Notes: generated from the letters alone by a model not told the origin. 8,518 nt of DNA from Deltaproteobacteria bacterium (GCA_012271025.1 JAAXHF010000204.1:1-8518); one strand, 5' to 3'; positions 1 through 5,572 are shown, numbered from the stretch's first letter. A program made the numbers and translations.

Positions 1-234
1 TTCCCGCAACATGGCCTGGGACTCCTGGCGCTGGCGGTCAGAGTCCTGCTTCATTTCTCGCAGCATGGTCTGCGATTCCTGCTGCTGGCGAGCAGAGTCC
101 TGTCTGGCCAGCACCACCAGTTGCGCCAGGTAGTTGGTCTGCTTCAGCAGCGCTTTATCGTTGTCTTCCAGCGTAGCCAGCTTTTGCAGAATCCTGTCCA
201 TCTTCTTGTGGACGCTGGTTTGGTTGGCTGCCAT
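1..234 (-). CDS. Coiled-coil hypothetical protein, 5' part only (runs off the left edge)
   Basis: Reading the minus strand from the ATG at 234-232 gives 78 residues, starting MAANQTSVHKKMDRILQKL, with no stop before the window edge. A purine-rich site (GGAAGAGG) lies about six bases upstream of the ATG and supports this start. The protein is hydrophilic and predicted to be one long helix. Its second half contains an 18-residue unit seen twice (QDSARQQQESQTMLREMK, then QDSDRQRQESQAMLRE), which corresponds to a 54-base tandem repeat in the DNA. There is no signal peptide or membrane segment in the visible part. It lies downstream of two tRNA genes on the same strand and could be transcribed with them. 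I do not recognise a family; a cytosolic or structural coiled-coil protein is the most that can be said. Confidence 0.75.
   Translation of the reverse strand, partial: MAANQTSVHKKMDRILQKLATLEDNDKALLKQTNYLAQLVVLARQDSARQQQESQTMLREMKQDSDRQRQESQAMLRE
9..116. repeat. 54-base tandem repeat, about two copies, inside the coiled-coil gene
   Basis: The strings around 11 and 65 (atggcctggg, atggtctgcg) start two similar units 54 bases apart. They encode near-identical 18-residue heptad-like segments rich in Gln, Arg and Glu. The copy number beyond the left edge is unknown. Confidence 0.6.
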
Positions 235-290
235 CGTTTGCCTCTTCCGCTTAACAGCGTTACGCCATACGGGCGTCTCGCTCGAAAAAG

Positions 291-365
291 CGCGCCCTGG
301 AGGATTCGAACCTCCGACCTACAGATTCGTAGTCTGCCGCTCTATCCAGACTGAGCTAAGGGCGC
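291..365 (-). tRNA. tRNA-Arg (anticodon ACG)
   Basis: The minus strand folds into a full cloverleaf. The acceptor stem is GCGCCCT/AGGGCGC (359-365 with 292-298). The D arm is GCTC/GAGC. The anticodon stem is GCAGA/TCTGT with loop CTACGAA, giving anticodon ACG. The T arm is GGAGG TTCGAAT CCTCC. The discriminator base is G, and CCA is not encoded. A34 would be deaminated to inosine by TadA to read CGU, CGC and CGA. It is downstream of tRNA-Ser on the same strand with no clear terminator between them. Confidence 0.97.
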
Positions 366-514
366 ATAAACGGTGGGAAAAAGCTCTGTCGGCTCTGGGC
401 TCTCCCTCCTAGCATACCCACAGGAGCACGACAAGCGCCGAGCGTAGCGACCGGTCCTTGTGCGACTCGACCGAGGCGTGTCAACGGAAGCAGTGCGGTG
501 CCGAGAGACGGGAA
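366..514. other. Spacer between the two tRNA genes
   Basis: These 149 bases lie between tRNA-Ser and tRNA-Arg. I see no open frame with a ribosome site, no strong hairpin followed by a T run on the minus strand, and no convincing separate promoter. Co-transcription of the two tRNAs is therefore the simplest reading. Confidence 0.5.
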
Positions 515-601
515 CGGAGAGGGCGGGATTCGAACCCGCGGTACGCGCTAACGTACACTCGCTTAGCAGGCGAGCGCCATAGACCACTCGGCCACCTCTC
601 C
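515..601 (-). tRNA. tRNA-Ser (anticodon GCT)
   Basis: The minus strand gives a class II tRNA. The acceptor stem is GGAGAGG/CCTCTCC (595-601 with 516-522). The anticodon stem CTCGC/GCGAG encloses loop CTGCTAA, so the anticodon is GCT, reading AGC and AGU. A long variable arm (GTACG...CGTAC) typical of serine tRNA follows, then the T arm GCGGG TTCGAAT CCCGC. The discriminator is G and CCA is not encoded. Confidence 0.97.
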
Positions 602-632
602 ACGCTGTGTGGGCTCGGATTCGGCTCTCGGA

Positions 633-661
633 ATACTAGCCTGTCTGCCACAGTGGCGCAA
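633..661 (-). promoter_or_regulatory. Probable sigma-70 type promoter for the tRNA-Ser/tRNA-Arg unit
   Basis: On the minus strand, TTGCGC (661-656) is followed after exactly 17 bases by TAGTAT (638-633). This gives a predicted start near 626-628, about 25 bases before the tRNA-Ser 5' end. Spacing and position are good; the -35 matches only moderately. It diverges from the Fur-box promoter region that begins near 684. Confidence 0.5.
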
Positions 662-692
662 CGACTTTTTCTGTTCTACACCCTTGACAAAT

Positions 693-717
693 GAAATTGA
701 TAATGATTCTCAATTTC
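693..717 (+). promoter_or_regulatory. Fur box before the zinc-ribbon/porin/flavin operon
   Basis: The 25-base segment is a near-perfect inverted repeat, with arms GAAATTGA and TCAATTTC. Its core TGATAATGATTCTCA matches the 7-1-7 Fur consensus TGATAATNATTATCA at all defined positions but one. A TTGACA at 684-689 could be the -35 element; at 17-base spacing the -10 would be TTCTCA (707-712), which is weak and lies inside the box. Fur-Fe bound here would cover the promoter, so the downstream genes are predicted to be expressed when iron is scarce. The box ends five bases before the first ATG. Confidence 0.85.
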
Positions 718-721
718 ACTC

Positions 722-931
722 ATGGAAGTTCAAGCTCCATCTTCCTCATCGACTCATGCGCAAGAGTGCCGCTGCTGCTGCGGAAACCTCTTAGCCCTGC
801 TCCGTCCAGACGGCGTCGAACTCAAATGTCGGCGCTGTAAACGGATCGTTCTCATTCCGTGGAGCGCGGCGTCGATGTGGCATGATGCGACAGCTGAGTG
901 GCGGGAAGCCGAACAGGAAGGAGGCAACTGA
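722..931 (+). CDS. Small Com-like zinc-ribbon protein (69 aa)
   Basis: This short soluble protein has a cysteine-rich start (C16, C18, C19, C20 followed by GNLL) and a second knuckle, VELKC-RR-CKRIV (C36, C39). The pattern resembles the Com family of small zinc fingers known from phage Mu and scattered bacterial genomes, where Com is a translational regulator. The usual first knuckle is CxxC-G-x-LL; here an additional TGC codon seems to sit in the run TGCTGCTGC, giving one Cys too many. A Fur box ends five bases upstream of the ATG and I see no Shine-Dalgarno site, so the mRNA may be leaderless, or the true start may differ. It is the first gene of the iron-regulated operon, 100 bases before the porin. 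Its role is unknown: a metal-binding or RNA-binding regulator is plausible, but the function is inferred only from family likeness. Confidence 0.7.
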   Translation: MEVQAPSSSSTHAQECRCCCGNLLALLRPDGVELKCRRCKRIVLIPWSAASMWHDATAEWREAEQEGGN

Positions 932-1015
932 GCCCAGAGCCATGATGTGATCGAATCAGTGCGGCAGAGGCCAGCGGTACCAAGCCCAGAGCCCTTTTGT
1001 GATTGACCTCAAACA

Positions 1016-1025
1016 GGGAGGAGGG
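1016..1025 (+). promoter_or_regulatory. Strong ribosome binding site deciding the porin start
   Basis: GGGAGGAGGG sits six bases before the ATG at 1032. This choice drops the first 11 codons of the longer open frame and places a clean signal peptide at the N-terminus. Confidence 0.8.
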
Positions 1026-1031
1026 TTGAGA

Positions 1032-2477
1032 ATGGTACGAATGTTGGCAGTCGCCCTGGCGACGCTCATCTGCATGGGCGGGACGACTCAGTTGGCCCGA
1101 GCAGCTGATGATGACCGAATTCAGCAGTTGGAACAGCAAATGCTACAGATGCAGCAAGAACTGACTGCGCTCAAAGAAGAACGGCAAAAGGAGCAGGAAG
1201 AAGCCACCCGGCGCACCAGCCTGCTGGCCGAGGAAGTGGAAAACCTGCGCACCAGCCTGACCGTGCCCGACTTCGAGCCGCTGACCATGGAAGACAGCAT
1301 CTACGGCCTGGGACCGGCGGCCTCCAAGATTTACGGCGTGGAGCGAGGCTTGTCGATCGGCGGCTATGGTGAGGCTTTTTACCGCAAGGACGTGAGCGAT
1401 AAGTCGCGCAGCGACCGCGACTTCACGGACAACCTGCGTTTCGTGCTGTACACCGGCTATAAGTTCACCGACCGCATCATCATGAACGCCGAGTTGGAGT
1501 TCGAGCACGCCGGGACGGGCGCCGGCGGCTCGGTGTCGATCGAGTTCGCCTACATCGATTTCCTGCTGTGGGAGTGGGCCAACTTCCGCGCCGGCATGTT
1601 GCTCGCCCCGCTGGGTATCGTCAACGAGTTGCATGAGCCCGTGTTCTTCCACGGCGTGGAGCGACCCGAGGTTGAGCGGCGCATCATCCCCTCAACCTGG
1701 CGTGAGAACGGGATCGGCATATTCGGCCAACTGCTGCCCGGTCTCGAATACCGCATCTACGGCATGAACGCGCTTGAAGGCGCGTCGAGCAACACGGCAG
1801 CGTGTACGCCTGACGAGAACGGCAACTGTTTGACCAAGCCGTCGTTCAAACTGAAGGAACACTTCCGCAGCACGCGCCAGAAGGGCGGGAATGCCATGGC
1901 CGAGGATATCGGCCTGGCGGCGCGGCTGGACTACACGCCGATGCTGAACCTCACGTTCGGCGCCTCGGTATACACCGGCAAGACCTCCCATGACAGTCAG
2001 TACTACGAGTGTGTGGACGGGGAATGTGGCCCGGCCAATGTGCCCGGCGCGCGGCTGACCATCTGGGAACTGCACGGCATATACAGCCGGCAAGGGTTGG
2101 ACCTGCGGGCGCTGTTCGCCATGTCCCACCTGGAAGACTCGGACGAACTCAACCGGATCGGGGGCGGCGGCAAGATCGCCAAGGAGATGTACGGCTTCTA
2201 TACCGAGGTGGCCTACGACATCATGCCGTGGCTGCTGGGCGACACCCAACAGCAATTGTCGCCCTTTTTCCGCTTCTCGTTTATCGACCAGCACGCCGAT
2301 ATGGCTGGTGACTGGGAGGAACAGGACCGCTACGAGAACAACATCTGGACCACCGGTATCAGCTATAAGCCCCACCCCAACGTCGTGCTCAAGGTAGATT
2401 ACCGCAACTTCGATACCGACGATAACGACTACGAGCGCGAAGACGAGGTCAACTTTGGCATTGGCTTTGTTTTCTAG
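1032..2477 (+). CDS. Outer-membrane porin with N-terminal coiled coil (481 aa)
   Basis: Residues 1-24 form a signal peptide (hydrophobic core LAVALATLICMGG, cleavage after ARA). Residues 28-75 or so are a Gln/Glu/Leu-rich coiled coil (IQQLEQQMLQMQQELTALKE), as in porins that trimerise through a periplasmic stalk. The remainder alternates polar and aromatic residues in short amphipathic strands (GGYGEAFYRKD, LRFVLYTGYKFTDRIIMNAE, WTTGISYKPHPNVVLKVDYR) and ends in FGIGFVF, a C-terminal aromatic suitable for BAM recognition. It resembles the phosphate-selective-porin-like (OprO/P) group in layout, but the substrate cannot be read off. Two close Cys pairs (C258/C266 and C327/C332) lie in probable surface loops and could form disulfides. 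The gene overlaps the next one by 23 bases, so the two are likely translationally coupled. In this Fur-controlled setting it may bring a small iron complex or flavin substrate into the periplasm; that is inference. Confidence 0.9.
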   Translation: MVRMLAVALATLICMGGTTQLARAADDDRIQQLEQQMLQMQQELTALKEERQKEQEEATRRTSLLAEEVENLRTSLTVPDFEPLTMEDSIYGLGPAASKIYGVERGLSIGGYGEAFYRKDVSDKSRSDRDFTDNLRFVLYTGYKFTDRIIMNAELEFEHAGTGAGGSVSIEFAYIDFLLWEWANFRAGMLLAPLGIVNELHEPVFFHGVERPEVERRIIPSTWRENGIGIFGQLLPGLEYRIYGMNALEGASSNTAACTPDENGNCLTKPSFKLKEHFRSTRQKGGNAMAEDIGLAARLDYTPMLNLTFGASVYTGKTSHDSQYYECVDGECGPANVPGARLTIWELHGIYSRQGLDLRALFAMSHLEDSDELNRIGGGGKIAKEMYGFYTEVAYDIMPWLLGDTQQQLSPFFRFSFIDQHADMAGDWEEQDRYENNIWTTGISYKPHPNVVLKVDYRNFDTDDNDYEREDEVNFGIGFVF

Positions 2478-3045
2478 CCCGTACCTGCTGTGCGTGGTGG
2501 CGCTGCTAGGCAGTGCCACCATTACTCAGGCCGAGGTTTTTTATTCCAAGACAAAGGCGTTGCAGGTGGCATTTCCCACGGCAGACCGCGTCGAGACGCA
2601 AACCTTCTTCCTCACCCCGCAGCAGATCGAGCGGGTTGAGGCCCTGGCCCAGACCTCGGTCGATTCCAAGCTGGCCACCTTTTACGTCGGCCATGCGGCT
2701 GACACCGTGCAGGGCTACGCCTTCATTGAGACCCATATTGTGCGGACCTTTCCCGAAACCTTTCTGATGGTGGTGTCACCCGACGGCAGCCTGCAAAAGC
2801 TCCTGGTCCTGGCCTTTTACGAGCCGCTCGAATACCTGCCGTCAGAGCTGTGGCTGGAGCAGTTCGATCAGAAACAACTGACGCCTGCGTTACGCCTGCG
2901 GCGCGATATCCACGGTATCATGGGCTCCACCCTGACCGCCCAGGCTGCGACCCAAGGCGTGCGCAAAGTCCTGGCCCTTTTTCAGGTCTTGATTCAGGAG
3001 AAGACCCCTCCCCCTGGCCCTCTTCCCTTGGGGGAGAGGGAATGA
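2455..3045 (+). CDS. Periplasmic FMN-binding-domain protein, predicted ApbE substrate (196 aa)
   Basis: The likely start is TTG at 2455, inside the porin end, with GAGG at 2445-2448 six bases upstream. It gives a signal peptide ending ATITQA (residue 26) before EVFYSK. The mature part carries the hallmarks of the FMN_bind family (as in NqrC and RnfG): GYAFIETHIVRTFPETFLMV (88-107), VLAFYEPLEYLP (118-129) and the flavin-attachment region HGIMGSTLTAQA (153-164). T159 occupies the position of the threonine that ApbE esterifies with FMN; the usual SGAT is MGST here. An ApbE gene lies two genes downstream, which supports covalent flavinylation. The last dozen residues (PPPGPLPLGERE) come from a palindromic DNA element and are probably not part of the fold. 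Likely job: a one-electron carrier in the periplasm, fed by the adjacent membrane protein. Start choice is moderately sure; family assignment is strong. Confidence 0.88.
   Translation: MALALFSSPYLLCVVALLGSATITQAEVFYSKTKALQVAFPTADRVETQTFFLTPQQIERVEALAQTSVDSKLATFYVGHAADTVQGYAFIETHIVRTFPETFLMVVSPDGSLQKLLVLAFYEPLEYLPSELWLEQFDQKQLTPALRLRRDIHGIMGSTLTAQAATQGVRKVLALFQVLIQEKTPPPGPLPLGERE
3005..3040. repeat. GC-rich palindromic element at the 3' end of the FMN-binding gene
   Basis: CCCTCTTCCC and GGGGGAGAGGG (3018-3040) form an imperfect hairpin, preceded by another C-rich arm (3005-3015). The sequence resembles the CCCTCTCCC...GGGAGAGGG class of small interspersed palindromes common in many GC-rich genomes. 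It encodes the C-terminal tail of the FMN-binding protein. Its GGGAGAGGG arm lies 11 bases before the next ATG and could serve as a distant ribosome site. No second copy is seen in this window. Confidence 0.5.
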
Positions 3046-3051
3046 GATGAC

Positions 3052-3636
3052 ATGCGCTTTGTGATTACCGGCGAGTGGTCCAAAAACCGGCTGCTCCAAC
3101 TCATCATCGTCATCTTCGTCATCTATGTGGCCGGCCTGTGGCTGACCAACGCCCTGCTGTATTTCCAGAAGATGAGTCTCAGCTACACCTCGGTCGCCGA
3201 GTATTACCTTGGCTCGGAAGAGCGCTTTTTACAGCCCCGCAGCTATCAGGGCATGCTGGAAGTGGCACATTTTCATCTCTTTGCCATGGGGCTGCTGCTG
3301 CTGACGCTGACCCATCTCATGCTGTTCGTGCCGCTCAGCCCAAATGCCAAAGCCTGGTTCATCATCATTCCGTTCACCTCCGCTCTGGTGAACGAGGGCG
3401 GCGGCTGGCTGGTGCGCTTTGTCCACCCCGTGTTCGCCTATCTGAAAATCGCCGGGTTTGTGGCCCTGGAAATCAGTCTGGCCGTGCTGGTCGTTGTCAC
3501 ACTGTGGGCGGTCTTTGCCGGCTCTCAGGAGCAGTACCGCACGGATCGCAGGCAGACGGCGAGGCGCCGCCCGACGCCCGACAGCCCCGAACAATCGCCC
3601 ATTGTAGAAGTCGGCCTGGAAGGAACCGAGCGCTAG
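3052..3636 (+). CDS. Four-helix membrane protein, putative haem-b electron-transfer partner (194 aa)
   Basis: Four hydrophobic segments are visible at about residues 15-37 (LLQLIIVIFVIYVAGLWL), 70-94 (with HFHLFAMGLLLLTLTHL), 100-119 and 127-155, followed by a charged cytosolic-like tail rich in Arg and Pro. Helix 2 holds H73, H75 and H88, and H125 lies just before helix 4. His residues 13 apart on one helix are the spacing used by b-type cytochromes to hold two haems, so haem binding is possible but unproven. I do not recognise a named family. It starts six bases after the FMN-binding gene's stop and ends one base before apbE, so it clearly belongs to the same operon. Its most likely role is to pass electrons from the quinone pool or cytosol to the flavinylated periplasmic protein. 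An alternative is a simple membrane anchor. Confidence 0.85.
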   Translation: MRFVITGEWSKNRLLQLIIVIFVIYVAGLWLTNALLYFQKMSLSYTSVAEYYLGSEERFLQPRSYQGMLEVAHFHLFAMGLLLLTLTHLMLFVPLSPNAKAWFIIIPFTSALVNEGGGWLVRFVHPVFAYLKIAGFVALEISLAVLVVVTLWAVFAGSQEQYRTDRRQTARRRPTPDSPEQSPIVEVGLEGTER

Positions 3637-3637
3637 G

Positions 3638-4639
3638 ATGAAGTCACGCCTCCACCTGCCTCTCGCCTGCATCCTCGGCTTTGTGCTCCTGCTGAGCCTG
3701 CCGAGCGCCGGCCTGCCGCTGTCGTGCGTCATTGACGGCCGCTACACCATGGGCACGGTCTTGCAGCTGACGCTGTGCGGAACCGACCCGGACCAGACCC
3801 GCCGTACCAGCGACAGCCTGTTTCAGACTGCGGCTCGTCTGGATCGGCTGCTGACGACGTACGCGCCCGACAGCCCGGTCAGCCGTCTGAACGCCACGGC
3901 CGGCCAAGGCGCCATGCCCGTTCCGGCCGAGGTCATGGACGCGCTGTCCCTGTCCGTTCGCTACTGGGAGCTGACCCGCGGCACGTTTGATATCACCGTC
4001 GGTCCGCTCATGGCCCTGTGGAAGCGCGCCTCCGGCCTGCCCTCCCCCGACACCGTGCGGCACACCCTCAGCCGGGTCGGCAGCCACCGGATCGTCCTCT
4101 CGCCGCAGGGGACGGTTGCCCTGGCTCAGAACATGGCCCTCGACCTCGGGGGCATTGGCAAGGGGTTCGCACTGGACCGCATGGTCGCCCTGCTCAAGGA
4201 GCGGCGGGTCGGCCGCGCCCTGCTCAATTTCGGCCACAGCAGCCAGTGGGCTGTGGGTAGGCCGCCCGACGCCCCAGGCTGGCGGCTGCTGGTCCGACTC
4301 CCGGACGGTACCCTCACGGGGATCGCCACTTTGCGCGACCAGGCCCTGTCCGTCTCGGGCAGCCTGGGCCAGAGTGTCGCGCTCGGCGACCGGCGCTACG
4401 GGCATGTCATTGATCCCCGCACCGGGCAGCCCATTCAGCGCGATCTGCTGGCCTGCGTGGTCGCTCCCAGCGCCGCCCAGGCCGAAGCCCTGAGCAAAGC
4501 CCTGCTCATCCTCGGTGAATCGGAAGGAACGGCGCTGCTGGAGCGTCTGTCAGGCGTAGAGGGCCTGTTACTCGAAACAAACGGGCGGCGGTGGGAAACG
4601 AAGGGCTGGCGGCAGTCCGTTTCGTTTGTGGCTTTGTAA
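3638..4639 (+). CDS. apbE: ApbE-family FAD:protein FMN transferase (333 aa), with altered metal-site residues
   Basis: The enzyme transfers FMN from FAD to a threonine of a periplasmic protein, here most likely the FMN-binding protein two genes upstream. An N-terminal hydrophobic segment (8-25) is an export signal; the Cys at 30 lacks a good lipobox. Family motifs appear in order: YTMGTVLQLTL (36-46), FDITVGPLMALW (117-128), DLGGIGKGFALD (169-180), LNFGHSSQWAVG (196-207), ALSVSG (236-241) and GHVIDPRTGQPI (255-266). Length fits the family. Two deviations stand out. The usual NxGG has become NFGH, and the usual late motif ADALSTA reads AEALSKA (282-288), so the Asp and Thr that help hold Mg2+ are Glu283 and Lys287. 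It starts one base after the preceding stop. Assignment is sure; full activity is not. Confidence 0.93.
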   Translation: MKSRLHLPLACILGFVLLLSLPSAGLPLSCVIDGRYTMGTVLQLTLCGTDPDQTRRTSDSLFQTAARLDRLLTTYAPDSPVSRLNATAGQGAMPVPAEVMDALSLSVRYWELTRGTFDITVGPLMALWKRASGLPSPDTVRHTLSRVGSHRIVLSPQGTVALAQNMALDLGGIGKGFALDRMVALLKERRVGRALLNFGHSSQWAVGRPPDAPGWRLLVRLPDGTLTGIATLRDQALSVSGSLGQSVALGDRRYGHVIDPRTGQPIQRDLLACVVAPSAAQAEALSKALLILGESEGTALLERLSGVEGLLLETNGRRWETKGWRQSVSFVAL

Positions 4640-4661
4640 GCATCCCCATCAGGAGAGACGT

Positions 4662-5021
4662 ATGTCACACGAGCAAATCTTGAGCACCATCACGGCCGAC
4701 AACGAACACAGCCGTCTTGAAGTCGCCCTCAGCTGCGACGCCGCCGGCGAACAGACCCTGGAACTCCGGCGGCAGTCGTGGGGCAAAGGCGTTGGCTGGT
4801 ACCGACAACACACCTTGCAGCTCGGGCTGGCGGAAGCGGAGGCTCTGCTTCAGACCTTACGCACGAGCGGCCGCGCCTGGCGGAAAAATCCGGGGCGGTC
4901 CGGCGGAAAGGTCATTCCGTTTTCCGGCCGCGCGCCGGACACGGCTCTCGATGGCGGGAGGACGGATAGAGACGGCGGGGAGAGGGTGAAGCGAACAAAA
5001 AAACGGGCAGCCCGTTCATGA
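4662..5021 (+). CDS. Unrecognised small basic-tailed protein (119 aa)
   Basis: The start at 4662 (MSHEQILSTITADN) is preceded by AGGAGA at 4651-4656, a good ribosome site; an upstream extension of the frame lacks one. No signal peptide or membrane segment is seen, so it is probably cytosolic. Residues about 20-70 look like a compact beta-beta-beta-alpha unit (RLEVALSC, QTLELRRQSWG, GWYRQHTLQLG, then a helix AEAEALLQTLR). The tail from about 85 onward is disordered, rich in Gly, Arg and Lys, and ends TKKRAARS. I do not recognise the family and propose no function. It lies 22 bases after apbE and is the last gene of the operon. Its stop codon falls in the loop of the terminator that serves the convergent ferritin gene. 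Confidence 0.75.
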   Translation: MSHEQILSTITADNEHSRLEVALSCDAAGEQTLELRRQSWGKGVGWYRQHTLQLGLAEAEALLQTLRTSGRAWRKNPGRSGGKVIPFSGRAPDTALDGGRTDRDGGERVKRTKKRAARS

Positions 5022-5029
5022 GCTGCCCG
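4997..5029 (-). terminator. Rho-independent terminator for the ferritin-like gene
   Basis: On the minus strand, CGGGCAGC (5029-5022) pairs with GCTGCCCG (5011-5004) across a ten-base loop and is followed by seven Ts (5003-4997). It lies about 35 bases past the ferritin stop. On the plus strand the hairpin is not followed by a T run, so it probably ends only minus-strand transcripts efficiently. Confidence 0.88.
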
Positions 5030-5064
5030 CTTATCGGAAAAAAGAAGGACGAAGAGCGTCGCGT

Positions 5065-5526
5065 TCAGCTGACCCGGCGCAGATTCACCTCGCGCTCAAG
5101 CCCACTCGTTTGGACCATGCCGAGATACATTTCCAGCTCTTCAATGTCTTCCTGCTCCGCCTCAATCTGGTTTTCCAGCATGATGCGCAGCGGCAGGTTA
5201 TCGTCGGTCAGGGCGTGGGCGTCCATGTACGCCTGCAGGGCGGCGCGTTCGAGTTCCAGGTCCTGGTTCAGCATCTCTTCGAGGTCGGTCGACTGGCGAA
5301 TCGGCGCTCCCAACTCGACCGTCGGGATACCGCCCAGGTTGACAACTTTCTGGCCGAATTTGTGGGCGTGGCCGTGGGCACTCTCGCTCTGGTCGGAAAA
5401 GAAGCCCTCGTACTCCTTGCGCCACAGGCCGCTGACCAGCAGGGCGTGCTGTTTGTACTGCATGACTGCGGTGTGTTCCAAAGCCACCGCCTTATTGAGC
5501 GCATCAATCATCTTTTGGGTATCCAT
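5065..5526 (-). CDS. Ferritin-like (bacterioferritin/Dps-like) iron-storage protein (153 aa)
   Basis: The start at 5526 (MDTQKMIDALNKAVALEHTA) is fixed by AAAGGAG about eight bases upstream. The protein is a four-helix bundle of the ferritin-like superfamily, about the usual length of bacterioferritins. Candidate di-iron ligands are E17 (LEHTA), E48/H51 or H53 (SESAHGHAHKFG), E93 (DLELERAALQAY) and E124 in EAEQEDIEELE. The second ExxH expected in bacterioferritin reads E124-Q-E-D127, so His is replaced by Asp. The motif VNLGGIPTVELG is typical of this group. There is no export signal, so it acts in the cytosol, oxidising and storing Fe(II) or protecting against it. It has its own promoter (5573-5601) and terminator and faces away from the imelysin operon across an array of Fur boxes. 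Whether it forms a 24-mer or a 12-mer, and whether it binds haem, cannot be told; no Met sits at the usual haem position. Confidence 0.9.
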   Translation of the reverse strand: MDTQKMIDALNKAVALEHTAVMQYKQHALLVSGLWRKEYEGFFSDQSESAHGHAHKFGQKVVNLGGIPTVELGAPIRQSTDLEEMLNQDLELERAALQAYMDAHALTDDNLPLRIMLENQIEAEQEDIEELEMYLGMVQTSGLEREVNLRRVS

Positions 5527-5572
5527 GGTGAACTCCTTTCGGTTACGGACAGACAGAACTTCGTATGCACCT

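Noticed and set aside
999..1031. Upstream start of the porin frame adding 11 residues
   Set aside because: The GGGAGGAGGG site fits the start at 1032, and the additional residues would disrupt the signal peptide.
1692..2522. Long minus-strand frame of 276 codons
   Set aside because: It is antisense to the porin, which has a signal peptide, a ribosome site and beta-strand pattern. The antisense frame has no ribosome site or recognisable domain.
3644..4405. Minus-strand frame of 253 codons
   Set aside because: It is a shadow of apbE, whose motifs are in the plus frame.
4997..5029. Bidirectional terminator that also ends the apbE operon
   Set aside because: On the plus strand the hairpin is followed by CTTATC, not a T run, so intrinsic termination in that direction is not supported.
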